Below, piece by piece: positions 1-11,300 of a stretch of DNA of 64,000 nt. A model generated the notes under the pieces. It made no database searches, was not told the origin of the DNA, and saw only the letters and a list, made by a program, of their open reading frames with translations. Source of the DNA: Hericium rajendrae. Its lineage: Eukaryota > Basidiomycota > Agaricomycetes > Russulales > Hericiaceae. Position 1 is the first letter of the stretch. The number at the start of each line of letters is the position of its first letter. Both the position numbers and the translations under genes were made by a program. The stretch is from NCBI GenBank assembly GCA_033439255.1, contig CM065891.1:868001-932000 (forward strand), in the 5' to 3' direction.

Positions 1-389
1 CGATTGCTGCGTTTTGCCTTATTACACGACTACAGGACCGATGTGAAGCGTTACTATAACCCAACAAAAATGGCCGCCTTGTGGATCAACATACTAGATG
101 CGAGTAATCCCGAGTTTCGTCCTACCTCCTCATCGCACCAGCAGATCAGTTGACACGTAACGCCGGCAACATCCCTTCATCAGGCTATGGCGCACACGAA
201 AGCAGTACTTCCCGTGCGTCCACATACGGAGTGTCTGGGCCCTTCCAATGCTAGGACAGATAGGCGCTTCGGGCGCTCACGTATAAATGCCGTATCTCGC
301 GATCCTTGGCTTCCTTATCGCCCTTGGACCCATCTTCCTTGGTCGACCTGCTACATATACTTGACCTTGCATGCTACGCAGTGACCGTC
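1..389. other. Upstream region of the ZZ/BAG gene
   Basis: No gene is supported here. The only short open frame (187-384) shows no family resemblance. The stretch probably holds the promoter and 5' leader of the gene starting at 390, including the TATA-like site listed separately. Confidence 0.5.
282..287 (+). promoter_or_regulatory. Possible TATA box (TATAAA) of the ZZ/BAG gene
   Basis: A perfect TATAAA lies about 105 bp upstream of the ATG at 390, a reasonable distance for a core promoter with a short leader. No transcript start is known, so this is positional inference only. Confidence 0.4.
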
Positions 390-3300
390 ATGTCTTACGG
401 TAAGCTTGATCCTATATGCGCCAGCATGGTATCTAAGGCCTTTGTACGTTTTCCTTAGATTGGCCATCCGGGCCTGTACGAGACTTGACTTCCACCGCAT
501 CGCATCCAACGACGCGTGGGCTGTTTGGTCCCCGCACTCCGCTGCCGCCGCCCGCTGGAATAGCGCAACCAGCGGAAATAACGCAGCTCAAGCAGAACAT
601 CGATTCTGCGCTCGACCGTCTGCACTCTAGCATCGAAGCTGCCTCGCGCGAGAGTGCCTCGCGCGAGGCTGAGAAAGCCGCTCAGGCTGCGCAGGCGCGT
701 GCACTCACGGAGGCGCTCGCGTCATTCCGCGAACGAAAGGCGGCCTCTGAGCAGGTCGTGAGAAGACTATTCGACCAGTCGGCCAGTGATGATGACGCCT
801 TCAAGCATGTGATGACGGCGCTCTTAGAAGAGCGGCAGGAGCGCGAACAACAGATGCAGAAGGAGGTTGACAAGGTGTTCGTTGATAGTGCGGAGTGGGT
901 CGCCGGGCTCGAGCAGGCTCTGAAAGCAATCACCGGTGAAGCGGAGGAAAGCAAGCCGCGACGAGTAAGCCCACACTGACTTTCAAAGCCAAGCACTATT
1001 GTCTAATGCGTCTGTTGATAGAGTGCATGGCAGCAGTTGCAACCAACTTTTCCGAGTGCACCCATCGACATCGCAGCCCCTTCGACGGCGCCGCAACCGA
1101 TCACGGTCACCGAGAGCCAGTACCTGTCCGGCCCGGACCCTGACTTCTTTGACTTCTCGTCGCTCATGCTGCGTCCGGCGAACACGTGGAATGACGGTTC
1201 TGGTTCGAGTCCACAGGAAACAACAGACAGCCAGTCGTTCTCAGTCCCAACGATCTCGGGGGCGTCCAGCCCGTCCGTGGTCATGCAGCCACCGCAACCC
1301 GGTTGGCCATTCGATCACAGACCGACTGGGGCACGGGATCGGGATCTCTGGGATATTGTGCAGCTGGAACGCATCCTTGCTAGTCCTCACGGGAGCTATA
1401 ATACTTCAAGCCCGGCACCAGCAGAGCAGAATGAGGGCAACCCTGCCCCTGTGCATGTGAATGCCGTCGAATCTACGCAGACGGTCCCTTCCACATTACC
1501 GAAGCACGAAGGTGTGCGATGTGCATAGTACGTTCTTTTAGTTGCATCCCCTTGCCACCAGGTGCTCACGGACTGCATCATAGCTGCAAGATTGAGATCA
1601 CGGGAGCTAATTGGCAATGCATTACTTGCACAGACGTGAACATTTGTGTAGATTGCGAGGCCGCCGGTATCGTAGAACCGTTGCATGCAAAGCACACATC
1701 CAGCCATTTCATGATGATGGTTGGTACTATGAGGCACTACATCTCTTCACTTGCTAACTGTACATCTCCAGCTGGATAGCAGCGCAAACTGGACGCCACC
1801 TCAGCAGCAGCATAACGCAACCCCCGCAAGTCCCAAAGCGGCGTCATCCCAACCGCCCCCATCTCACCCGATGCCAGTCCCGACCCCGCCTCCGGTCCAC
1901 ATGCGGACGGGGAGATCTCGCTCAGACGACTCAGTTCCTTCGCTCAAAACAGTTTCAGATTCGTCATTTCGTTCTTCCACGCGCGATGGGCAGAGCCCAA
2001 CGCCCGCTCCTGCGCCCCCTGTTGAGCGTTCATGCAGGCGCGCGGGGCCCATGTTACAGCAGCCACCGCGCTCAATGAGCTCTGTTTGCTCCTCGTCGCC
2101 GTCCATCCAGCCGCCGGCCCCGGTCAGGGCCCTGCCCGTCCCCAGCTCGCGTCCGTTGACGAAACCACAGCGAACGACTGTGCGTAGCGAGTTTTACTCC
2201 CCGCTAGACAACCCTACGCCGCGACCGCTACCTACGCTCTTCATGCTCCGGCAACCGCCTTGCCCGCCGGTGCCCCCGCCGACCTTCATACCACGGGACG
2301 TCCGGCCTCCGATCGACCGCAGCAACTTGCCTGGCAGCTATGCGGCCTGGCCCCTGCCACCCGACTGGCCACACGATGTGCGTGCCCCATCATCTGAGCC
2401 GCAACCCCCGTGCTCGACACGCTCTGTGCACCGCTCGTCGCCCATCGTTCGGGAGCCGCCCTCCATCGTCCGGGAGCCGCCCTCCATCGTCGGGGAGCTG
2501 CCCTCCATCGTCCAGCAAGCGCCAAGCTCACCCGTCGCCAATTCGCGTCCGCAGACTATCATAATGTCGAACCCGCGGACCCCAACAGTACACAGCGGCT
2601 ATTCCACTTCCCCAGACAGTCCCGCATCGCGGCCGCTTCCTGTTCATTCGCCGTGGCAATGCGTGCCCGCCGCGCCATCCAGCGGCGTACTGCCGCCCCC
2701 CGTATCGGTTCGTGCGCAGTGCAGTTACGGTTGGGAACGTTCGATGCCCTCAAGCTCGGTAGGGTCAGACGGCAGGCCGCACAGGCTGAGCACGATCTCT
2801 TCGAGGTCGTCGCAGAGCTCTGTATCGCCACTTTATCAATCGGCGCCATCCGTCAGGACGCCGCCGGCGCAGCAACAGCCAGTGTTGTCGTCCTGGGGAC
2901 CTCGCAAGCCACCGACAGCCATCCCGCCGCCTCAGGCAATGTATCCTCCGTACTGCCCGATCAGCGGAAATGACATGCACACCAGTCCTCAGCCGGAGCG
3001 CACGCTCAACGAGACACAGGCCCGTGTCTCACTATCTTGTCTGCATACACGCCTCGACCAGCTCAAGGACGATTTCCGGTTTCCGCGCCGCGTAGAGCTG
3101 ATATTTGGCTTCGGCAACGTGATCATCGACGTCCCGACTGGCCCAGCTATGCTCGACGGCCTTGCGCGCATGCCAATGAACACGAACCACATCGGATTCG
3201 CGGAGCCGAGCAACTTGAACTATCCGCTCTACGACCACCTCAGACAGCTCCACGACGTCCTCGTCCGGTTGCGTGATGTCAAGCGTTCGTGTATAAGCAA

Positions 3301-4162
3301 GATGTCAATTGCAGATGTGCAGACGGCGGTCGAACGTGAGATCGAGCGCGTGGAGCGGTGGAAGGATATGGTGCGCGTTGCAGGGACTGCATGGATGCTC
3401 GAGCAGGCGGCCTTTATTAAGGCGGCCGATGCGGAGGTTGTGCGCACGCCATCGCCATCGTTCAATGACAGCCCTACGCCGTTCTACCCCTACCACATTC
3501 CACCGCCTATGCCTCTGACACGGCCTTTGACAGCATGTAGCGACTCCCGAAAATCGTCCCACTCTGTGCCGCAGTCTCAAGAGATTGTCCCACCGGCCTC
3601 AAGGCCATTCTTTCCCCCGTCGCTAGGACGGATCCCTGCCTCCACCTGCTGGGGTTGGCCCCAGTCGAGCGTGTGGGGTGGCATCAATGCTCAGCCAAAG
3701 CGGCACGAGCTCCCCCCTCTGAGCCCATCACAGGCGCGCGATGCCTTGGAGTACGTTCATGCGCAGCTCGCAATCCTCAAGACCCAGTTCTTCTTCCCCT
3801 CCATAGTGGATATACAGATCGGCTTGAGCACTATGGCGTTCTCGGTTCCGACAGTCCCTAACTCGACGGCGCTCGACGTGCTCGCACAGCTGCCACTGGA
3901 CAATAGCCGCATCTCGTTCCCCAAGGACACCAGCAACAATCGCCCGTTCCAGTCGCATCTGGAACAGCTCGACGAAGTGTTGAGCACGGTGCATGGTATC
4001 AAATGCACCACGCCTGATGCAATTGCCGAGCACCGCTCGCGTGTGGAGGATGCGGTCTCAGAGGAGATCGAGCTCATCGAGCGGTGGAAGCGCATGGTGC
4101 GTGTCGCTGCCGCCGCGTGGCTGGTCAAGCAGACAGCCGGTATCAAGGAGTCTGTGTCATAG
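390..4162 (+). CDS. ZZ-type zinc finger protein with two BAG-like domains
   Basis: Five exons: 390-399, 459-964, 1022-1527, 1584-1719 and 1772-4162, giving 1182 aa. The first exon is only 10 nt (M-S-Y-D), joined by a GTAAGC donor. Residues about 30-165 are Glu/Arg/Ala-rich and probably coiled coil. A ZZ zinc finger at about 335-385 is assembled across the third intron and shows three C-x2-C pairs (CAYC, CITC, CVDC), followed by HAKH and SSH histidines. A long Pro/Ser-rich linker follows. Two related blocks of about 145 aa lie at roughly 796-942 and 1032-1179. Each has an F-x-FP helix start, a conserved middle, and an ending like E-x-E-R-W-K-x-M-V-R-V-A. The blocks resemble fungal BAG domains (Hsp70 nucleotide-exchange modules); that assignment is by eye. 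ZZ fingers usually bind proteins or N-degrons, so a chaperone-linked quality-control role is inferred, not shown. Confidence 0.85.
2441..2515 (+). repeat. 21-bp coding tandem repeat, about 3.5 units
   Basis: Units at 2441-2461, 2462-2482 and 2483-2503, plus a 12-bp partial unit, encode a repeated P-P-S-I-V-R-E heptapeptide in the disordered linker of the ZZ/BAG protein. Units differ by only one to three bases, so the expansion is recent. Confidence 0.85.
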
Positions 4163-4535
4163 GGATATGCGGAGTGAATGGAGTAAACAATATACCAGAA
4201 GAAATGCACTACCACTTGTATGCTAGAATTGTTTCGGTTGTACAGTATTTGGATATCGAGATGGACGTGCCAGTAGATGTATGGTATGGGACGATGCTTT
4301 CAGTAGGAAATGTACACTATAAGCGACGTATAGAACAAAGCGAGATGATATCGCGAGACGAGTAGTTGGATATAGAAAGAGAATATTGAATATTGTCGTC
4401 GGGGCGAGATACCATTGTTCGAGTTGCCTGCAAAAACTATGTAGGAGATACCGATAAGAGGACTAGAGAAGATAAAACGAGGATTACAACGAACAAATAT
4501 ATCGATGATAAGTATTAAAAATGTCTTTGCTCGCC
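4163..4535. other. Convergent 3' flank between ZZ/BAG gene and GEN1
   Basis: AT-rich spacer between two genes that end toward each other. It should hold both 3' untranslated regions. No gene or structured RNA is visible. Confidence 0.5.
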
Positions 4536-7500
4536 TCAGGTGAGGTCTATCATCACCGACACGTCCGACATGTCTACAAGCCCACTCTCTTGCGAGGACG
4601 TAGGCTCAGGGATATATCGCCGACCGCGAAGCGAGTCCCGCTGGGACATCAGCTTCTGCGCCTGAACTGAGTGCACCGGTCTGGGTAGAGGACGGCGAGG
4701 AGGGCCGTCAGAGTCGCTGGATAGGTCGATAATGTCCGGATCCACGGGAGGTCGCGCAGGTATAGTTTGTGGAGGGTTGTGTTGTGAAGTACTAGGCTGC
4801 AGCTGCACAGGTATAGTATGGGTTCGAGAGGCGTGAGTCGTCTTGCTCTTCTTCGCAGGGCTCGCAATCTGTAGTTCAGCAGATCGTGCTGGGGGAACAC
4901 TGGCACTGGCTGTAGAAGCAGAGATGGATTGACGTGGTCGTTTGGTGGTGCTTGTAGACGGAGTGGGTCTAGGTGTCTGAGTGACGCCCATGACCCGACC
5001 GCGAGGTTCGGTGTCATGGCTGGGGCCAGCCCGAGGAGGGTTGTTGTCATCCTCCGAGGCGCTGAAGTCGAACGTGAAATTCGCCCGATCAGTCCGTCGA
5101 CCCGGTGCTCTGCCTCTGACGGAACGCCTGGCGTCACCGGGCACCCGTGGGGCACGAGAACTTGAAGCTGTGGCGACTATAGACCTTTGAGAAGGTCCCG
5201 GAGCGCTGTTGGAATTTCGTGAAGGAACGTCCTCATTGTCCGAGTCGGCAAAGTCGTAGGTGAAATTCGCTCGATCCGTCTGGCGGCCACGATTTTTGCC
5301 TTTGGAATGGGCACGACCAGCGGGCCGCGATCCTGCGGAGTTCCCAGCATTTGTTGACGTAGCAGATCTTTCGGAATTGATGCCCATTATGTTGTCGAAA
5401 AAAGGGTCCCAATCATCCCGAGGAGGCTCCGCAGTGTGATCGGGTAGTGGTAAATGGTCGTAAGTTGCAGTGACGGGCGCCGAGCTGGATGCGATGGTAC
5501 GAGGATGGACAAGACGGGGAGAAGATGATCCCACAGATTGAGGAATAGTTTGGACGGACGGTGGAGCGAAAAGGGTACGAGGTGGCTGAAGAGGCGGTGG
5601 TATAATTGATGGCCTCGTCTGGGGAAGAGGTAGACCGTCCTCCGGTATCAGCATATCTGGATCATCTGGATCAGGGAACCAGAACAAGAAACCCTTTGGT
5701 GTTGTCGGTAAGGAATGCTCGTTTGGCAGCGGGCTCCTTGGAGGGAAGTTTGTGCTTCGTGACAAAGGCGCATCGCGAACCGAGCTCTGAGATGACGTCG
5801 TCCCGCCCACGAGGGGGATTTGGGATGTACTAGATGCCGGCCTAGTGAAATCGTCCAAATCCTCGTCCGAAGGGATTGTGCGGGCCTTGCCTTTTCCCTT
5901 CGCTTTGCGAGACCTTTTGGCTGCCTCATCGGCTTCGTAGTTTTGGACTAGCTCGGGGTGCACTTGCTGAATCATACTTGCAGGCAACCACATTCTCATA
6001 ACGCTCTCCGGGTCAGGTGGCAATTTCGTTGGATCCTTTGGCGCTCTCCTCTGCGACGAAGGTACGAAGTTGACGTCGAAGAGATCGTTGTTCTGGCTAG
6101 AAGATGCGGATGGTTCAGGCCGCTTGCCACGGATCCCCTTTCGGGCTAAGGAGACCAAGAGAGACGGGCACAACTCGATGCGATACTCCAGAATTCGATC
6201 AGTGGAGACGTGTTTGCGAGACCCAACTATCTCCATCTTGAGCGCATTCCTGTCAATGGTCGTCGGGTTTGGAGCCTCAGGCCCTTGATTAACAAATGCT
6301 TCTCGCCGACGATCCGCGCCATTCATGTCGAGACAACGTCTCACAAAAGCTTCTGGAATCCCCACCGCTTCGTCTACGGATGGCCTGAGTGGACCACGGA
6401 TGGATAGATCCCGCGACCCAGCGTTTATCCGCTTTGTCTTCTCCTTTTCATCTGCCTCGAGCGCTGCACGTCGGAGGATATGCATTACCGCTGCTTCCCA
6501 TATGAGATCGCGGAATCGCTTGATGATCGCAGACGCATGGCCCCATTCACCGAAATGAGTCTCGCAAAAAGCAGCTAGACGCGGAAGGCTCATATCACCG
6601 GTATCGCGTATTGCCCCACCACCTTGGCGACCGTTTTGCGCACTGGTTACTGGGGATACGTAGAACTTCAAGATATCCCTTGGTGGAAAGTTCGCCGGCA
6701 GAACGCAAGATGGGCATCGCTTTGGCAAGAAACCACGAGAGTTTGTGCGGAGCTCCAGATGAACGTCTTCCCGCCATTGAGCTAGACGGGTGTCTTCCTG
6801 TGCCCGAAGATCAACTATTTCTAACAAGCGATCTCCGAAACCGCAGCGCGCCAGGCCATAAGCAATACTGGGACCGAATCTTTCAACGCCCTGCACAGCT
6901 AATGTCAGAACGGCAAGAAAGTCCAAGGGAATATAAGGCACATACATCATGATAATCGCCCCCAGACAATAAGGCTATCAACACCAGTCCAGCTCTGGTC
7001 AAATGGACTTGCGGATGAGTTCGCACAGCATCTGCGGTGCACATCATGACATGATTCTTGCTTGCTTTTCCATCAAGATCCATGGCGGGGTTCGCTTTGT
7101 TCCCCGTAAGTTTAAGACCAGGACTGTGGCAAATATAAGCCAGAATATCTCTTTAAAGGGAGATCGGTCTTACTTCTTGATTATGGTCAAAGCGCCAAAA
7201 ACGAGCGCGTCCACGTCGTCAGTCAATACGGCGTCGATGACTCCCGATCTATTCAAGTGCGCGAGTTCTGCTTCAGCTTCACCGGGTGCCTATGATTTGT
7301 TTCACAATGAGCCACAAAGATGCAAGGAGTGGGAAGATTATACCAGTCTCCATTCGATGCCAAAGATCTCCAGAAGTTTCTTCATCCCCGCCATTAGATT
7401 GTGGGATCCAGACTTCCCCATTTTGCTCCCTCTCTTGACCTTTGGACGCTCGTGACCGTCGAACACGAAGAGGAGCGAGAAGGGTAATTCTGCCCAATCC

Positions 7501-7764
7501 CTAAGCCGGAAGAAAAGTAGACGCAGCTCCGGGTTTTCTCCGCCCTTGCTGTAAGCAGCGTGCTTGAACCAAATGCTGGCATCTATGCCGACGCGATAGG
7601 TGCGTTTACCTGATCCATTATTTTCGAAGCCATTCACTACAGCGAGATGAGCAAGTGATCGTGACTGGCCCGCCTTGCCAATGATCTGGAAATGCCAATT
7701 AGCACTTGATACGCGAAAACATTCGGGGAACACTGCTTACATCCCAGAGACCTGACACGCCCAT
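4536..7764 (-). CDS. GEN1: Holliday junction resolvase, GEN1/Yen1 type (XPG family)
   Basis: Five exons: 7764-7741, 7685-7344, 7289-7174, 7123-6946 and 6890-4536, giving 1004 aa. The start MGVSGLWD is the classic GEN1/XPG N terminus, which must be free for catalysis. The XPG-N domain contains G-I-D-A-S and V-F-D-G. The XPG-I domain contains E-A-E-A-E-L at about 126-131 and D-D-V-D-A-L at about 146-151. The acidic G-G-D-Y-H-D at 215-220 is followed by G-L-A-R-C-G-F-G-D, diagnostic of the fungal GEN1 branch. All expected metal-binding acids are present. The enzyme resolves four-way DNA junctions in the nucleus. The long tail is Ser/Pro-rich, with a basic stretch and a hydrophobic-acidic I-I-D-L-S-S-D-S-D at about 939-947 that looks like a SUMO-interacting motif. 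RDH54 lies directly upstream on the same strand. Confidence 0.93.
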
Positions 7765-8316
7765 GATCACTGGATGGGCTTGATCGAAGGTCTGAAGAAC
7801 AAAAGATGTCGGCGTGCGTGAGCAAAAGCAAGGAGGGAGCCTTTTGTCAGGCGGCACAAATGGTATTCTTTGTTCAAGTCGTTGAACTTCAAAGTCAAAC
7901 GCGCCTGTCACGTACCACGTGATCGTGATACTGCGCGTTGGTGGCCGGTTCGTCGTCACTGTGGTCCCACTGTGTCGCGCACTCGTTGCACCCTTCTTGA
8001 GCCCAATACATAAGCATCACTATACGGTGTTGTTGGTTCGTAAGGACCTATACGGCAACACTCAACAGCCCGCCATCCAGATCGAGGCTGCTGGACAGAG
8101 GAGGCTGATGGACACAGGAATCTGCTGTATCATACCTACTCTCGCCGTGACCTAGAACTTTCTAAGCATGGACTCTCATATGGACTCCTTCAGAATATTT
8201 GACCTCGATTACAACCATGCCCTGCCTCTTTATCCCCATCGACATTCTAGGGTAATTCTTTATTCTAAAGTCCGTCGGGCATACTGGATGTCCCGCCTGA
8301 AAGCCATTGCCCAAAT
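7765..8316. other. Spacer between RDH54 3' end and GEN1 5' end
   Basis: Holds the 3' flank of RDH54 and the promoter of GEN1. A palindromic CACGTG at 7916-7921, about 150 bp before the GEN1 ATG, could bind a bHLH factor. No ACGCGT box like that of RDH54 is seen. No gene is supported. Confidence 0.45.
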
Positions 8317-11300
8317 CTAATGCGCGTCTACATCGCCCTCCTCTTCGTCGTCAACTGACAACCTTGATCCTTTCTCAAATAAGAATGATAATGTACCTCC
8401 AGGCACAACATCCACAGGTACGGAAGACGTTTGATCCGCTCCGAGGAAATTGTCTAAATCCACGGCATCCAATAGAGAAGTTATCCGCGCTTTGGAGCCA
8501 TTTGCCTGTGCTTCAGTGAGAACTTTGACGCTGGCGTCTGGGGTATAGACCAGTCTCCGCAAGATGTCATCGCCTATACGATCCCTTGCGCCAGGTCTTA
8601 GACAGTTTATATGAGTCCATTCTCCGAGCGCAGCCAACTCAGCGCGTTTCTTCTTCATATACTGTGGAAATATTGTGAATTCAGCACGAAGAGGCTGTGT
8701 CAACCGGCGAGCTCACCGCTTTATCCATCTTTTGAATTTTCTCTGCTTTCACTTGCGATGCGACGACGAAACCAATATTGTTGTCACTGCCATCGTCTTC
8801 AGACACCGAGCCGTCGGATATCTCTTCTATCTCCGTATTCATTGCGCCGGCATCACTGCTACCTTGATCACACGGGCATTCAAGAAGATCATGCGTATGA
8901 CATGCCGTTTGGGGATGTATGGTGAAAATGTCTCGCAGCTGAAGAAAGTGGTTGGAGCGCGGATCGTCGGTGACAAGCGCTGAAACTTACTTCTTTATGA
9001 CTGAAAGTATCGGACTTCGATTCCGATTTACCCTGTGGGATGCCTGTGTCAGAAAAAAATATACGACAAGGAATGGATGCGGTCACATTTCCCATGAGCG
9101 CTAGTTCATAATAGTCAAGTTGAGTTCACTCGGACGATGGACTTGACTTACTGCTGCTCAGTCCGAGTTTTGTTACTTGGCGCTGGTAAATCTTCTCTGT
9201 CCGGAGGTCAGAATCATGTTAACCACATAATTGTCACGCGTACCATCGATGGTTCCAGCGGTTAAGAAACGGTAGATGAAGACTTCTCTCTTCTGACCAT
9301 CTCTGCAAAAGGCTTGTTAGTCGTCACCCGGCTGATTTCTGGAGCGGAGAGCATACCGATGGATTCGGGCCATGGACTGGAGATCATGGCTATAATCCGC
9401 GATAGTCAGACAAGTTCCCAGCACGCAGGCATACCATCCAGTCGTACCTTGGATTCCAGTCAGAGTCAATGAGGCACAATCGTGAAGCGCCAATGAGATT
9501 GAGTCCGACCCCGCCTGCTTTGGAGCTCAGCAAGAACACGACTGGCGCGCGGTTCAGGGCGATTTCAGCGGAGGGTCTCATGACAGTACAAGAAAAGTTG
9601 AGGCTCACAGCAGCGCTCTTGCGAAGTCTTGTTGAAAGTGTTCACATGCTCCTGTCTCTTGGCGGTGGGCGTTTGTCTATGATAGAAGGATCAACACCAC
9701 GATGTCGCCTTCATCTAGAAAGCGCTGACCCGTCTAATCGAAGATAACTGTACGATTTCTTCTTGCAGAAGGCCTCGAGGATATTGAGAGTTGACGTGTA
9801 GTGGGAGACAAGGATACACTTCTCTTCTGTATTCTGCAGGTGGACTTCGTCAGTGTGAAAAGAGCAGAAAACGTGTTCATTTACCTTGCGTATGGCTCTG
9901 AGTAGATTGGCGAGCGCAGCTAGTTTTCCTGAAAAAGCGAGCGTCGATAAGTGGGGTGGAACTCATGGTCTCATGAGCACGAACCGCTTAAAGATACATC
10001 CTCAACTTGAGCTTTGTCGGGTAATAGCTTGACGGCCTCCTCTACGACCGTCGTCCTGGCTCTGTTGTCCACGCCTTCCCTTACTTTAGCCCTCGCCTTA
10101 TCGGCCACAGCTTTCAGGAGTATGGGACTGTTGCTGATCTTTGTAAGCATATTGATAAGGGCCAGCGATTCAGCAGCGGAATCTTGGATGATATTATCGA
10201 GTTTGTCCGGATTTAAAATTTTTGAGAAGATGGACAATTGCAACTGAGTTGGCGTAACAAAAACCACATATTCGTCTGTGCTTGGATATCAGAGGGTGTA
10301 AGATAATAAGCGGCGAGAGGCTGACGTTTGGGGGGCAGATAACTCTTCAGGATACCAGCGTCTCTCCTTAAAACAAAGCTTCGTGAAATGGCTTGCAGCT
10401 AATTTTGCACCGTCAGTACGGGACAAAGTTCCGCCTACGGCCACCTACTTGGGCAGAGCGACTCTCGCCAACTTCAGCTTCTTTGGTAGAGCATCCTGGA
10501 ACCCGACTACGCAGAATGGGGACCTCATAAACTCGGCGGAACGTATTGTAATCATCTGTGGATCAAGGTGAGCCTTGGAAGTCTGAGCGTTGCTGACATT
10601 TACCTAGCAAACCAGGGTTACAGAAATTGGCCTAGAAAGATGCGTTTAATAATGCCTTTCTAAGGGTAAAAGCCTGTTACCATAGCGTGGAACTCGCTTA
10701 AATCATTTTGTATCGGTGTGCCGGAAAGGATTATTCTCTTCGGGGTTCTAAGTGCCTCGAACATGGTGGAGGTTTTATTATTTGCGCCCTTGAGCCGGTG
10801 ACCTGTCGGTTGCAGGTCGTATATACCCACATTCCGGAGAATCAGGCGTACGCACCTTCATCTGCGATGATAAGGCCGATCGGAGGACTAGTTGCCTACA
10901 TTAGTGCTCGAGAAAGTACCGCAAATTCACAGGGTAACCTACTTGCAATACGCCAAATCACCGCTGCCACGAACCATCAATCAAACCGCGATATTGATCG
11001 ATCGAATTTATGCACGTACATAACAGTGCGAAGTCTCTCATAACCAATGATGAGGACCTGGTGGATCCTCCTGTCCAAGCGTGCGACGTGTCAGATAGAA
11101 AAGTGTTTTTAAGAAGAGTGGCAGAGCTGACTAACGTATTGATGAATTGTTTGATTGTCGACTTGTCCTTGTCCCCGGTGAAGACGCCGACCCGATCGCG
11201 GCCCAACCTTTCATGGAATGAGAATTATTTTGAGAAATGTGGGGATAGATATACCATTTGTGAAACTCGTTCTTCCAATTCTGCAACGCGAAAAATCAGG

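Noticed and set aside
1202-1212. GGTTCGAGTCC, a tRNA B-box-like string
   Set aside because: There is no matching A box or cloverleaf around it, and it lies inside a well-supported coding exon.
8819-8862. GTAGCA donor in RDH54 exon 31
   Set aside because: The frame stays open through it, giving an acidic segment normal for this position in Rdh54; no intron is needed.
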